Part shown: positions 52,734 to 60,826 of the stretch, one piece after another
Position numbering within the stretch: the stretch's first letter is position 1
Layout: the number at the start of each line of letters is the position of its first letter
DNA from: Paenibacillus_V sp046244365
Lineage (GTDB): Bacteria; Bacillota; Bacilli; Paenibacillales; NBRC-103111
Reading direction: 5' to 3'
Length of the DNA stretch: 64,000 nt
Assembly (NCBI RefSeq): GCF_046244365.1
Contig: NZ_CP176395.1
Coordinates: forward strand, 5,084,001 to 5,148,000
Notes under the pieces: model-generated
What the model was told of the DNA's origin: nothing
Databases searched by the model: none
The model's input: the letters and a program-made list of their open reading frames with translations, nothing else
Position numbers and translations under genes: made by a program

Positions 52734-54386
52734 TTACTTCACTTTGAGCTCCCAATCCTGCTGCTTTCTATCGTAATTGGTCCATTCGTTGCCGAAAATG
52801 CCGGCGGTTTTCAGCCGCGATTCGTTGACGAGGACGTATTGCTTAATCGAGAATAGCGGCATATGCCAGAGGAACTGGCTTTCCATTTCTTGCAGTTTGC
52901 CGACGGCTTCCTTCCGCTTCTGCGGGTCGGACGCCCTGCGCAGTTCGTCGATGAGCGGATCCCATTTGTCCTTGGCGCCCCCAAGCACCTGCATGCCGAG
53001 CGGGCTGTCGGTATGGAACAAGCCGTAAGCTTCCTCGAGCGCCATGGCGGAAAGACCGGCATAGAGGAAATCGTATTCGCGCTTCGTGTAGATCAGCTCG
53101 AGCAGATTGCCCTTCATCAGGGAGGTTTCGACTTTCACGCCGACCTGCTCCCAGTAGAACTTGATCGTGTCGATAAGATCGACCGACTGCTGATCGGTAT
53201 AGTAATACTGAAGCTTGATCGTCTGGCTGAAGTCAAAATTCGCTTCCTTCAGCAGCTTCTTGGCTTTCTCGGCGTCAAATTCGTATTTGACGACTTTGTT
53301 GTTGAATTCCGGCATGCGGCTCGGAATTTTGGTTTCGAGCAGCTCGGCTTGCCCCTTAAAGAGCTTTTCGGCGAGCGCTTTACGGTCGATCGCGTATAGC
53401 AAAGCTTGGCGGATGCGCAGGTCGGCAATTTTCTTGTTGCCCTTGCCGTCGGTGCCCGTCATGTTGGCCTGCAAGTACCGGTCGAAAAAAATATCGACGG
53501 GATAGGCGTTATACGCCGGGTTTTTAAGCGCCTCATTCACCAGATCCAAGCTCATAACCTGCATATAATCCAGTTGATTCGCTTGCGCTTTCGTGACGAT
53601 TTTATCCTCCGTCATCGTTTGCAGCTTAATTTTTTCGATTTTGGGCTTCGTCCCGTAAAAATCCTTGAACACTTCCAGCATGGCGTAATTGTTCGGCTGA
53701 ACTTCGGTGATCCGGTAAGGGCCGTTGCCGACCGGCTTCTCCCAGAAGGCTGAAAGGTGCAGCTTAGCGGGATCCTCTTTCTCGAGCAGATGCTTAGGAT
53801 AAGGCGGCCACTGCGCCATAACGAGCTGAAAAACGCCGACCGGCTCGGTCAGCTTGATCGTCACTTTGCTGCCATCGATCGTAACGCCCTTCAAGTCGTT
53901 CGCCTTCCCCGTCTTCCAGTCGTCCGCCCCCGCGATCTTGCCGAATGCGCCCGAAAATACCGCATTGATCGATGCCGATTTGAGAGCCATGCCGAGGCTC
54001 CATTTGACATCCTCTGCCGTAAACTTCACGCCGTCATGCCATTTGACATCGTCTCGCAGCGTAAAGGTATACGTCAGCCCGTCGGAAGAAACCGTAAATT
54101 CCTTCGCAAGATCTTTGCCTACCGGCTCCACTTTCTCGTTCAGCATGAGCAGCCTGCGGAACAGGTTCGTTTTGAGAAAGCCGCCGTAATCCGCCCAAGA
54201 AGCACCGAATTTGTCATCCGGTCCTCCTGCCACTAACAGGACCTTCTCGCCCATCGGATCCGGCGCCGCCGCAGTCGACTTTACGATTCCCCCGCCGGTG
54301 CCGCCTTTCGAGTCCGATTTCGTGCATGAAATCAGGATGCTTGCGAAGAAGACGATGGAAAGCATGACAACCAACGCTTTTTTCAT
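52734..54386 (-). CDS. Opp-type (family 5) extracellular solute-binding lipoprotein
   Basis: This 550-residue protein has lipobox ILISC (Cys near residue 20), then the SBP_bac_5 core: FTLRDDVKWHDGVKFTAEDVKWSL, PVGNGPYRITEV, IRQALLYAIDRKALAEKLFKG. The start is ATG 54384-54386, six bases after GGGAGG; a longer frame adds an unlikely basic extension. It is the first gene of the Opp-type locus and sets its specificity, probably an oligosaccharide. Confidence 0.94.
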   Translation of the reverse strand: MKKALVVMLSIVFFASILISCTKSDSKGGTGGGIVKSTAAAPDPMGEKVLLVAGGPDDKFGASWADYGGFLKTNLFRRLLMLNEKVEPVGKDLAKEFTVSSDGLTYTFTLRDDVKWHDGVKFTAEDVKWSLGMALKSASINAVFSGAFGKIAGADDWKTGKANDLKGVTIDGSKVTIKLTEPVGVFQLVMAQWPPYPKHLLEKEDPAKLHLSAFWEKPVGNGPYRITEVQPNNYAMLEVFKDFYGTKPKIEKIKLQTMTEDKIVTKAQANQLDYMQVMSLDLVNEALKNPAYNAYPVDIFFDRYLQANMTGTDGKGNKKIADLRIRQALLYAIDRKALAEKLFKGQAELLETKIPSRMPEFNNKVVKYEFDAEKAKKLLKEANFDFSQTIKLQYYYTDQQSVDLIDTIKFYWEQVGVKVETSLMKGNLLELIYTKREYDFLYAGLSAMALEEAYGLFHTDSPLGMQVLGGAKDKWDPLIDELRRASDPQKRKEAVGKLQEMESQFLWHMPLFSIKQYVLVNESRLKTAGIFGNEWTNYDRKQQDWELKVK

Positions 54387-54773
54387 AGCCAACCTCCCTG
54401 TTTTCTTTTTAACAAAAGGCTCGCGGCATAAGCCCGGCCTTATATGCAACCGCTTCAGGTTAGCAAAGCGGGAGCTTCGTGCTGCAGCTGCCTGTTTCCG
54501 TCTTTGCTGTATCTATACGTGAGACTCCGTCACAATATGCTTCGCTGCATTCCCTTCTCGAAACCATCGTTATACCCCCGTACAATGCTAGGACACCCTA
54601 ATGTTCTGGCAGAGAACAGCTACGTAAAACATTGGCCCTGAAGAGCGAGCCGCCGCATTACCGGAAGCTCGAATTAACGGATTAGACATACTTGCCGAGA
54701 TTGAAATAAAACCAAATGACCTTAAAACCGTCACTTGGTTTTTTGCGTTTGGCTTTTGAAAACGCATGATTGC
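54387..54773. other. Intergenic region upstream of the Opp-type locus
   Basis: It should contain the promoter of the minus-strand operon, but I find no convincing hexamer pair. A bidirectional terminator lies at 54709-54745. No gene is visible. Confidence 0.5.
54709..54745. terminator. Bidirectional intrinsic terminator
   Basis: AAACCAA-A-TGAC pairs with GTCA-C-TTGGTTT around a 9-base loop, with T-rich flanks on both strands. It ends the MFS gene at 54774. Confidence 0.75.
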
Positions 54774-56021
54774 CTATGCATCCTCGGAATCCTTATGATT
54801 CAACGATTGCTGTGCGATTGCCGGACGAAGCCTCGCCACAAAAAACAGACCGCCAAGCTGAAGCATGGCCATGACCAGCCCGAAAGCCGCAGGCTGCCGG
54901 TCGATCAGCAGACCGAACAGCGGAATACTGAGCGTAGCCGGAATGGCCGCCAGCGTGAAAAGCGTAAAGTGGCCTTTAAACGTTGTTCCGTCCGACCGCT
55001 CGAACAAATCGTTCAGGAAATACACATAAGCCATGGGAGCCAGATTCGTGGCGATCAAGACGATAATAAAATAATCAAGCGGCAAAAATAATGCCGTAAA
55101 CGGCGAGCCGAGTCCGACGATCCCGATCGCGAGAAGAATCGCCTTATTGCCGTAGCGTCTGGCTAATTGTCCGCAAACGTAGTAGCTGCATGCCTTTACC
55201 ACCGTTCGGATAAAGATACCGGATGCCAAAATGTCTTTCATCCGAGCCGCATTTTCACGAAACCCTAGGCTGATATACAGTCCCGTTGCCGACCAGCAGA
55301 ACGCGAAAAGAATAACCGCAGCGAAAAAGACCCGAAAATACGGCTGACGTTTGATTGCTGTCCATTCCTCCCGGTATAACGAAGCGAAGGTAGCCCGGTT
55401 CCCTGCTTCCCCGCCGTTCACCGGCACTTTATCGAGCATCAACGTCGTAAGCAAGTGAAGCGCCGCTACGATCGCCGCGAAAATAAAAAGGATATGGTAG
55501 TTCGCGATCGTACCCGCAGCAGGTCTGCCAAGCACCCACTGGATGCCGACGCTGACAACGGTCGAGCATAGCTGGCCGATCGCCAGACTGTTGCTCATAA
55601 CCACTACGCGCGATCGGCTGTCGACATTCCGGTTAAGCAATTCATATAGAGGAAGGGAAAGACTCCCCACGCAAAAGTAGTAAGCAAAAATGGAGAACAA
55701 GACGATGTAGATCACGACGGCCGGGACCGGCATGTATAGAGACAGCGCCAATCCTGCGATGCTCGTCAAACTGAAAAAGCTGAAGAGGATGAACATTTTT
55801 TTATAGTGCCGGAATTTGCTTAACAAATAAGCGGAAAACACGGCGCTCAAGATCGCGCCCAAATTGACGAGCGAATCGACGCTGCCTGCCTGTGACGGAT
55901 TTCCGCCCAAAATCATGATGAGCGACGCCGAAATGCTGGAGTCCAGCAGCATCGTCAAGATAACGCCGTATAAGGAAAAGAGCAGATACGTCAGGACAAA
56001 CTTTCGGTTTGCCGGCTTCAC
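54774..56021 (-). CDS. MFS transporter
   Basis: This 415-residue protein has about 12 membrane segments: FVLTYLLFSLYGVILTML, SLVNLGAILSAVFSAYLLSKF and others. The loop after segment two (LLSKFRHYKKM) is a weak motif A. The GTG start has GAGGGG upstream. The substrate is unknown. It stands alone between the Opp locus and the methyltransferase. Confidence 0.78.
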   Translation of the reverse strand: MKPANRKFVLTYLLFSLYGVILTMLLDSSISASLIMILGGNPSQAGSVDSLVNLGAILSAVFSAYLLSKFRHYKKMFILFSFFSLTSIAGLALSLYMPVPAVVIYIVLFSIFAYYFCVGSLSLPLYELLNRNVDSRSRVVVMSNSLAIGQLCSTVVSVGIQWVLGRPAAGTIANYHILFIFAAIVAALHLLTTLMLDKVPVNGGEAGNRATFASLYREEWTAIKRQPYFRVFFAAVILFAFCWSATGLYISLGFRENAARMKDILASGIFIRTVVKACSYYVCGQLARRYGNKAILLAIGIVGLGSPFTALFLPLDYFIIVLIATNLAPMAYVYFLNDLFERSDGTTFKGHFTLFTLAAIPATLSIPLFGLLIDRQPAAFGLVMAMLQLGGLFFVARLRPAIAQQSLNHKDSEDA

Positions 56022-56240
56022 GCAGGATACCCCTCGCTATTTCGGAGTCTTACGCTTGTTCCGTCCATGGTAATCCCGCCTTTTCTCCATCATGCGTGCT
56101 CGCTTGATGTATGGGACTTGTCGTAATCAATATATGAAACCGTTGTTTCAAATTAGTACCGGTCACTGGCAGCAGCAAGGAAAACCGTCCGGAAATCGCG
56201 GACGGTCCTTTGGTGCATGGCTCTACGTTTGTGCGTGTGG

Positions 56241-56359
56241 GAGGGAATGGGTAGGGGCTTTCAACCGCTCTTGAAATCGTGTGATCTGGAATTGGATTTG
56301 CGGGTATCACACGATTTCAAAGGCGGCCCGTAAACTTTGCAGCCCCTACCCATTCCCTC
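56241..56359. repeat. Nested palindromic element (MITE/REP-like)
   Basis: The outer arms GAGGGAATGGGTAGGGGCT (56241-56259) and its exact complement (56341-56359) enclose a second perfect pair, TTGAAATCGTGTGAT (56271-56285) and its complement (56306-56320). The 119-bp unit can fold into one long two-part hairpin and has no coding frame. Confidence 0.85.
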
Positions 56360-56451
56360 TGCTCTCCTTTGCTGCTTCCTGTTACGCCTTTGTTCCCTAC
56401 CGATCTTCCAGCCGGTATTCATTACCATGAACACCGCTGTCCTTGTCCAGA

Positions 56452-56580
56452 CGGAACGTAGGATGCGTTATTCGCCGCATTCCCTCTCGATTTCATTGCC
56501 AAGCGGAACTGCAGTACGCTATTCGCCTCTTTTTGAATGATACATTGGTGTTTTGCCGAAAATAACGCACTCTCGTTCCG
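56452..56580. repeat. Three-copy intergenic repeat, two direct and one inverted
   Basis: CGGAACGTAGGATGCGTTAT plus TCGCC (56452-56476) resembles 56504-56527 (CGGAACTGCAGTACGCTAT...) in the same direction. It also resembles 56555-56580 in inverted direction (CGGAACGAGAGTGCGTTATT...). The shared core is CGGAAC...GC(T)TATTCGCC. Confidence 0.6.
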
Positions 56581-56856
56581 TTAAGCGTCGATTACCCGCT
56601 CGAAACAAGAAATAAAGGACTGACGTTCCGCTCATTCCTTATTAAAGACCCATCCTGCTGGTTCTTTATGATGGGAGCCCTATCCAATCTTTTACTTGAA
56701 ATTGGGAATCCCTGCACGCTTCCATACAGGAAAGATTTATACTTTCTAATTCAAGTAAGGGTAACACCATATAAATTGTTTATCTTCAAGGAAAAACGGC
56801 TTCGCTGTCTTTTGACGGCGCGTTTACCGAGATTTAGAGCGACTTCCACGATAAAG

Positions 56857-56884
56857 CAAAAAAACCGCGTATCCGCGGTTTTCG
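56857..56884 (-). terminator. Intrinsic terminator of the methyltransferase gene
   Basis: AACCGCG/CGCGGTT stem with a 4-base loop, followed by seven T on the minus strand, 14 bases after the stop codon. Confidence 0.88.
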
Positions 56885-56896
56885 TTCGATTCGAAA

Positions 56897-57859
56897 CTAT
56901 TCGGCTGCTTGCAGGGGTTGCTTCTCCGTTTCACTTGAATCCCTGATCACGGTACCGAACGTAATTTTCATGCTTGGGGCATGCGTGAAGCGCGAATTGA
57001 CGCTAAACGTGCTCGACAGCAGCGCTTCCGCTTCATATTGCTCTTCCGCTTCCTGCCGGGTCGTTCCCCTGCTCAGTAAGCGTTCTATATACGCATCGCG
57101 ATCGCCCGGATCATCGCCGAAACCGTCCGTACGAATGGCATCGAACAGCCGCTGCCGCAGCGTTCGTTCCATGCCGGGCTCGAGAATGACTACCTTGTCG
57201 CTCATCCGGCACTGAATTTCCTTAACGCCCAGTTGACCGAGCTCATGCGGCAGTGCGGCACCGATGTTGCCGTCCTTCCCTCCGCGCCTCGCGTCTTCCT
57301 CGAATAATTTCTGGAGCACCCCTAGTCGGATATACTGGGATTGATCGAGCTCCCCCATATAGAAATCCGCCATGCAAGCGATCCAATGCGGCTCGAAGCA
57401 AATGATTTTCCCGCCGTCCTTGACGCAATCGATCATTTTCCGCAGCGTTTCCAGCGGTTTGGTCATATGCAGCAGGAACGCATGGCATAGGACGATATCG
57501 AAATCCCGTTCTAGGACAGCTTTATGAACATCGCCCAAAATAAAAGCTGTTTCGTAGGGCAGCTCGCCGAACAGCTCCTCTGCCCGGCTTAGCAGTTTCT
57601 TTCCTTGATCCACTCCGGTATAGGACGACCCCTTCGGCAGAAGGGGCAGCAGCTTTAGTCCCAAATAGCCGTAGCCGCAGCCAAAATCAAGCAGACGCAC
57701 CGGCTTCGTCAGCTTCCACACAGACTTTACCAGGAACTCCAGATAATCATCGTTGTAATATAAATCCCTCGTTTGCCGCAAATACTCGATCCTCTCATCC
57801 CACTCGCTTGCCGCCATTCGAAAGCTCCTTTCGATATCCGCGTCCATCACGTCCCTCAT
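56897..57859 (-). CDS. SAM-dependent class I methyltransferase
   Basis: This protein of about 320 residues has motif I VRLLDFGCGYGYLGLKLLP, acidic loop YTGVDQGKKLL, motif IV FDIVLCHAFLLHM and KDGGKIICFEPHWIACM. A C-terminal region of about 130 residues is not recognised. Start: ATG 57859 has no ribosome binding site, while ATG 57847 has GAGGG before it and is a good alternative. The acceptor substrate is unknown. It is transcribed divergently from the SGNH hydrolase. Confidence 0.87.
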   Translation of the reverse strand: MRDVMDADIERSFRMAASEWDERIEYLRQTRDLYYNDDYLEFLVKSVWKLTKPVRLLDFGCGYGYLGLKLLPLLPKGSSYTGVDQGKKLLSRAEELFGELPYETAFILGDVHKAVLERDFDIVLCHAFLLHMTKPLETLRKMIDCVKDGGKIICFEPHWIACMADFYMGELDQSQYIRLGVLQKLFEEDARRGGKDGNIGAALPHELGQLGVKEIQCRMSDKVVILEPGMERTLRQRLFDAIRTDGFGDDPGDRDAYIERLLSRGTTRQEAEEQYEAEALLSSTFSVNSRFTHAPSMKITFGTVIRDSSETEKQPLQAAE

Positions 57860-57990
57860 TGTAATGGTCTGGAAGAAGCGATGTCCATAGAAGAAACGAT
57901 TATAATGAACTTCCCTTCATTCGATAGGATAAAATGGCAGAAATGTCCTGCGTTCATTCGCTTTATATACATCCAGCACCTTTACTATTG

Positions 57991-58034
57991 TCAACAATCC
58001 TACTGTTGATTAAAAGAGTGAAATCTACTATACT
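57991..58034 (+). promoter_or_regulatory. Promoter of the SGNH gene with overlapping palindrome
   Basis: TTGATT (58006-58011), 17-bp spacer, TATACT (58029-58034). TCAACA/TGTTGA (57991-58009) overlaps the -35 and is a candidate operator lying between two divergent genes. Confidence 0.5.
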
Positions 58035-58079
58035 TGCATTGTTTGTATGGATTCATTCCAAAGAAGGAGCGCTCGGCAC

Positions 58080-59522
58080 ATGACATCGCTACATGCCCAA
58101 GCTAATGATGATTGGAATTCCCTAACCTTCTTTTATAAGTACGCTTGCCATTTGAAAGCATCCTGTTTCCCCGTACTTACGGCCAATCGTAGAACGTATC
58201 GAACGACGGAACGGGAAATTTTGCTATTCGGCGACAGCCACAGCTGGGGGCAAGGCAGTCCCGATTTTGACGGACTTCATTTCTATTCGCCGCACATGGC
58301 CTTTTCGTACAATAAAGGGTATTACGCAAGATTGAGCAAACACGTGCAGCAAAAGCTAGACTTCCCGGCATCGGCAGTATTGCCCGGATCGACGGAGATC
58401 CCGCTGCAAGGCCGATTCTGTGAGGCCGCATGCGATTTCTATCCGCCTTATGAAGCAGCCGGCTTCTACGCGCCTGAAGCGAATAATGACAAAGCCAAAG
58501 AGCATCTAGGTTATTTGGCTGAGGACGGCAAATTCGGAAAGAAGGTCTTTGTTTTATCGCCTTTCACGGAAAGCGCCATGCATGATGCGGAAGGACATCT
58601 TACGCTCAAGTCGCCTGTCCGCAAACTATTTGTCGGAATTGTGGCGGGTCCGCACGGCTCCAAGCTCGAAATCGCGTTGGCGGCTTCTCCTTACAGCGTT
58701 ATCCCCCCCGGCTTTCCCAAAGTATATCGGGTAGCCGCCGGCCGTCTAGCGGAGGTTGACAAGCACGAAGCTGAAATCGGGGTATCCGGCTCCGTCATTC
58801 TGGATACCTACCGCTCGACCGGGCCGGCTGACTGCGTCTATTGCGTCGATTATGGCATGAAACAGACGGGAATCTTATCTTTGCGGTATGCGGGCGAGCA
58901 TCCGTCGGCTTCAGGTTGCGAGCTTGGCAGGCTTACGCTTGATGCACCGGCCGTCCTGATTCGCGGTATCGTTTTTGACGGCAACCGGATTCGCAATTTT
59001 GCTATGGGAGGACATACCGTCGGTCAATGGATAGGCGACGGCACCGCAAGCTTTCATGACGTGTCTTATCCGCATACGGACGAATTGCTTAGCTACGTGC
59101 CTTTTACCCCGACGCTTGCGATCATTCAAGCACCTGTCGTCAACGAATACCTTAATCAGACGGAAATCAGCGATTTTCAACGGAATCTCAGCAGCTTGAT
59201 CGGGAAGTTGAATGCGCATTTGAACGATGGCCGTGAACGCAAAACGGATTTTCTGATCTTTACGACACCTGGGGATCAAAGAAACGTGTTCCAAGGCGAG
59301 CCCTCGAAACCGATCCCCTATTCCGCTTATTTTGAAGCGGTCAACCAATTTTGCTTGACTCATCAATATGGTTTTATCGACTTTCAACGTTATTTTGCCG
59401 ATGCCGTGAAAGCGGGCATGCTCGATCACGATCTGCTCTATGACGACGCGATCCATCCAAGCCCGTTTGTCAACGAATGGATAGCCAAAGGATTGATTAG
59501 CGCGTTGGACATGCTCTGGTAA
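58080..59522 (+). CDS. SGNH/GDSL-type hydrolase
   Basis: This 480-residue protein carries block I LLFGDSHSWGQG (catalytic Ser near residue 53), block III-like IIQAPVVNEY, and block V DDAIHPSPFVNEW with the Asp-x-x-His pair near the end. Between blocks I and III lies an insert of about 230 residues that I do not recognise. No signal peptide is seen. The start is ATG 58080, preceded by GAAGGAG at a long spacing. The earlier ATG at 58047 has no signal. Probable esterase or acetyl-hydrolase; substrate unknown. Confidence 0.8.
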   Translation: MTSLHAQANDDWNSLTFFYKYACHLKASCFPVLTANRRTYRTTEREILLFGDSHSWGQGSPDFDGLHFYSPHMAFSYNKGYYARLSKHVQQKLDFPASAVLPGSTEIPLQGRFCEAACDFYPPYEAAGFYAPEANNDKAKEHLGYLAEDGKFGKKVFVLSPFTESAMHDAEGHLTLKSPVRKLFVGIVAGPHGSKLEIALAASPYSVIPPGFPKVYRVAAGRLAEVDKHEAEIGVSGSVILDTYRSTGPADCVYCVDYGMKQTGILSLRYAGEHPSASGCELGRLTLDAPAVLIRGIVFDGNRIRNFAMGGHTVGQWIGDGTASFHDVSYPHTDELLSYVPFTPTLAIIQAPVVNEYLNQTEISDFQRNLSSLIGKLNAHLNDGRERKTDFLIFTTPGDQRNVFQGEPSKPIPYSAYFEAVNQFCLTHQYGFIDFQRYFADAVKAGMLDHDLLYDDAIHPSPFVNEWIAKGLISALDMLW

Positions 59523-59621
59523 CCGGCAGATAGGCACCCGTACCATCTGTTTTGTACAAAATAAAAATGCGGCTTTTTCTTTGTCCATTGAGTAGCGAAT
59601 GCCGATCCGGTATGATTGGTC

Positions 59622-59651
59622 TTGTCGATAATGAGAATCATTATCTATAAT
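59622..59651 (+). promoter_or_regulatory. Fur-controlled promoter of the siderophore-binding gene
   Basis: TTGTCG and TATAAT flank 18 bp that consist of a Fur box: GATAATGAGAATCATTATC (59627-59645) matches 18/19 of the classical consensus. Iron-loaded Fur should block the promoter directly. Confidence 0.85.
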
Positions 59652-59677
59652 ATTCGACTCTATTGGAGGAAGGAAAC

Positions 59678-60688
59678 ATGAACAAGGTAACAAGAAGAAC
59701 GGCTCTGCTATGCACGATCGCTATCATGGGGGCAATGCTGTTGGCCTGCGGCGCCAAAACAGATAAGGAAGCGGCCGGAACAGCCAGTCCGTCCGTCTCG
59801 CCTTCGGGTTCGCCCGCAGCTTCCGCTGCGCCGAAAGAATCCGCAGCGCAGACGACACGTAAATATAAGGATTATAAGGGGCATGAGATCGCGATTCCGA
59901 CCGCTCCGAAGCGGCTGATCTTTTTCGGCGAGACGATCGGCGATCTGGTTGCGCTCGACTACAAGCCGGTAGGCGGCGGTCAAACGTTTATGCAAGGGGC
60001 CGTTTTCGAGAAGCAGCTACAGTTTGAGGATGTCGGCTTTCCCTTGAATTTGGAGAAGGCGCTGAGCCTGAAACCCGATCTCATCATAACGGGCGATACC
60101 GATGAAAAGGCGTACGAATCGCTCTCCAAAATCGCGCCTACGCTAATGTTCGATACATTCGCGCCCTTAGAGGAAAGGATCGTTCTACTGGGAGATCTCA
60201 TCGGGAAGAAGCAGAAAGCCGAGGAATGGCTCACCGCTTATAAGAAGAAAACCGAAAGCATGTGGGCCAAACTTCAGGCTGCGGGTATGAAGCCGGGCGA
60301 AACGGCAACGGTACTGACCTACTATCCCGGAAATAAGCTGTTCATTATGGCTCGCGCCGGACTTCCGCAATTTATTTACGACAAGAATGGCTTTAAGACG
60401 ACGCCGAAGGTGCAAGCCGTACTTGATGCCGACAAAGGCTTCGAGCAAATCTCGCCGGAGGTGCTCCCGGAGTTTGCCGGCGACCGGATATTCATCCTGA
60501 ATCCGATCCCTGACGAAGCCAAGCGGTCGACCGAAGATTTGCTGAAAAGCCGGATCTGGCTCGATCTCCCTGCCGTGAAGAAAGGCAATGTCTATTTTAT
60601 GGATATCCAAAAATCGAACAGCGACGCAGCGACTAGGGATTGGCTGATTGAAGAACTGCCGCGACTGCTTACGGAGAAGTCGAAATAG
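59678..60688 (+). CDS. Iron(III)-siderophore-binding lipoprotein (FeuA/FhuD-like)
   Basis: This 336-residue protein has a signal peptide with lipobox MLLAC (Cys near 24), then a Ser/Pro/Ala-rich linker. A periplasmic_binding_2 fold follows: YKGHEIAIPTAPKRLIFFGETIGDLVALD and LSLKPDLIITGDTDEKAYESLSKIAPTLMFD. It is homologous to the C-terminal half of the next gene. The start is ATG 59678, after GGAGGAAGG. It binds a ferric siderophore outside the cell and passes it to a permease not encoded in the window. Confidence 0.92.
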   Translation: MNKVTRRTALLCTIAIMGAMLLACGAKTDKEAAGTASPSVSPSGSPAASAAPKESAAQTTRKYKDYKGHEIAIPTAPKRLIFFGETIGDLVALDYKPVGGGQTFMQGAVFEKQLQFEDVGFPLNLEKALSLKPDLIITGDTDEKAYESLSKIAPTLMFDTFAPLEERIVLLGDLIGKKQKAEEWLTAYKKKTESMWAKLQAAGMKPGETATVLTYYPGNKLFIMARAGLPQFIYDKNGFKTTPKVQAVLDADKGFEQISPEVLPEFAGDRIFILNPIPDEAKRSTEDLLKSRIWLDLPAVKKGNVYFMDIQKSNSDAATRDWLIEELPRLLTEKSK

Positions 60689-60731
60689 CGTCGTCCCGGC
60701 TTGATCATCCATGATTCAGATGCAAGCGAAT

Positions 60732-60770
60732 AAAGAAGCTTCTCAACCCTCGTTGAAAAGCTTCTTTATT
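60732..60770 (+). terminator. Intrinsic terminator of the siderophore-binding gene
   Basis: AAAGAAGCTT-C-TCAA pairs with TTGA-A-AAGCTTCTTT, followed by ATTTTG. The 3' arm overlaps the -35 of the next gene. Confidence 0.8.
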
Positions 60771-60805
60771 TTGATTATAATAGTTGTGAACGATAATCAT
60801 TCTCA
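60753..60805 (+). promoter_or_regulatory. Promoter of the Btr-like gene with Fur box
   Basis: TTGAAA, 17-bp spacer, TATAAT (60776-60781). CGATAATCATTCTCA (60791-60805) matches 13/15 of the 7-1-7 Fur motif and covers the expected start of transcription. Confidence 0.7.
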
Positions 60806-60826
60806 ATAAAAAGGGAGGTGGAGTTA

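Larger units (their letters stand above)
56022..56896. other. Long intergenic region with palindromes and repeats
   Basis: No supported gene lies in these 875 bases. They hold an ACCGTCC/GGACGGT hairpin (56192-56214), the nested palindrome at 56241-56359, a three-copy 25-bp repeat (56452-56580) and the terminator of the methyltransferase gene (56857-56884). Confidence 0.6.

Noticed and set aside
54445..54457. Possible catabolite-response (cre) site TGAAGCGGTTGCA upstream of the Opp-type locus
   Set aside because: It is one base shorter than the cre consensus, so the half-sites are out of register.
56668..56946. 92-codon plus-strand frame
   Set aside because: It runs through the terminator and into the end of the methyltransferase gene on the other strand and has no family resemblance.
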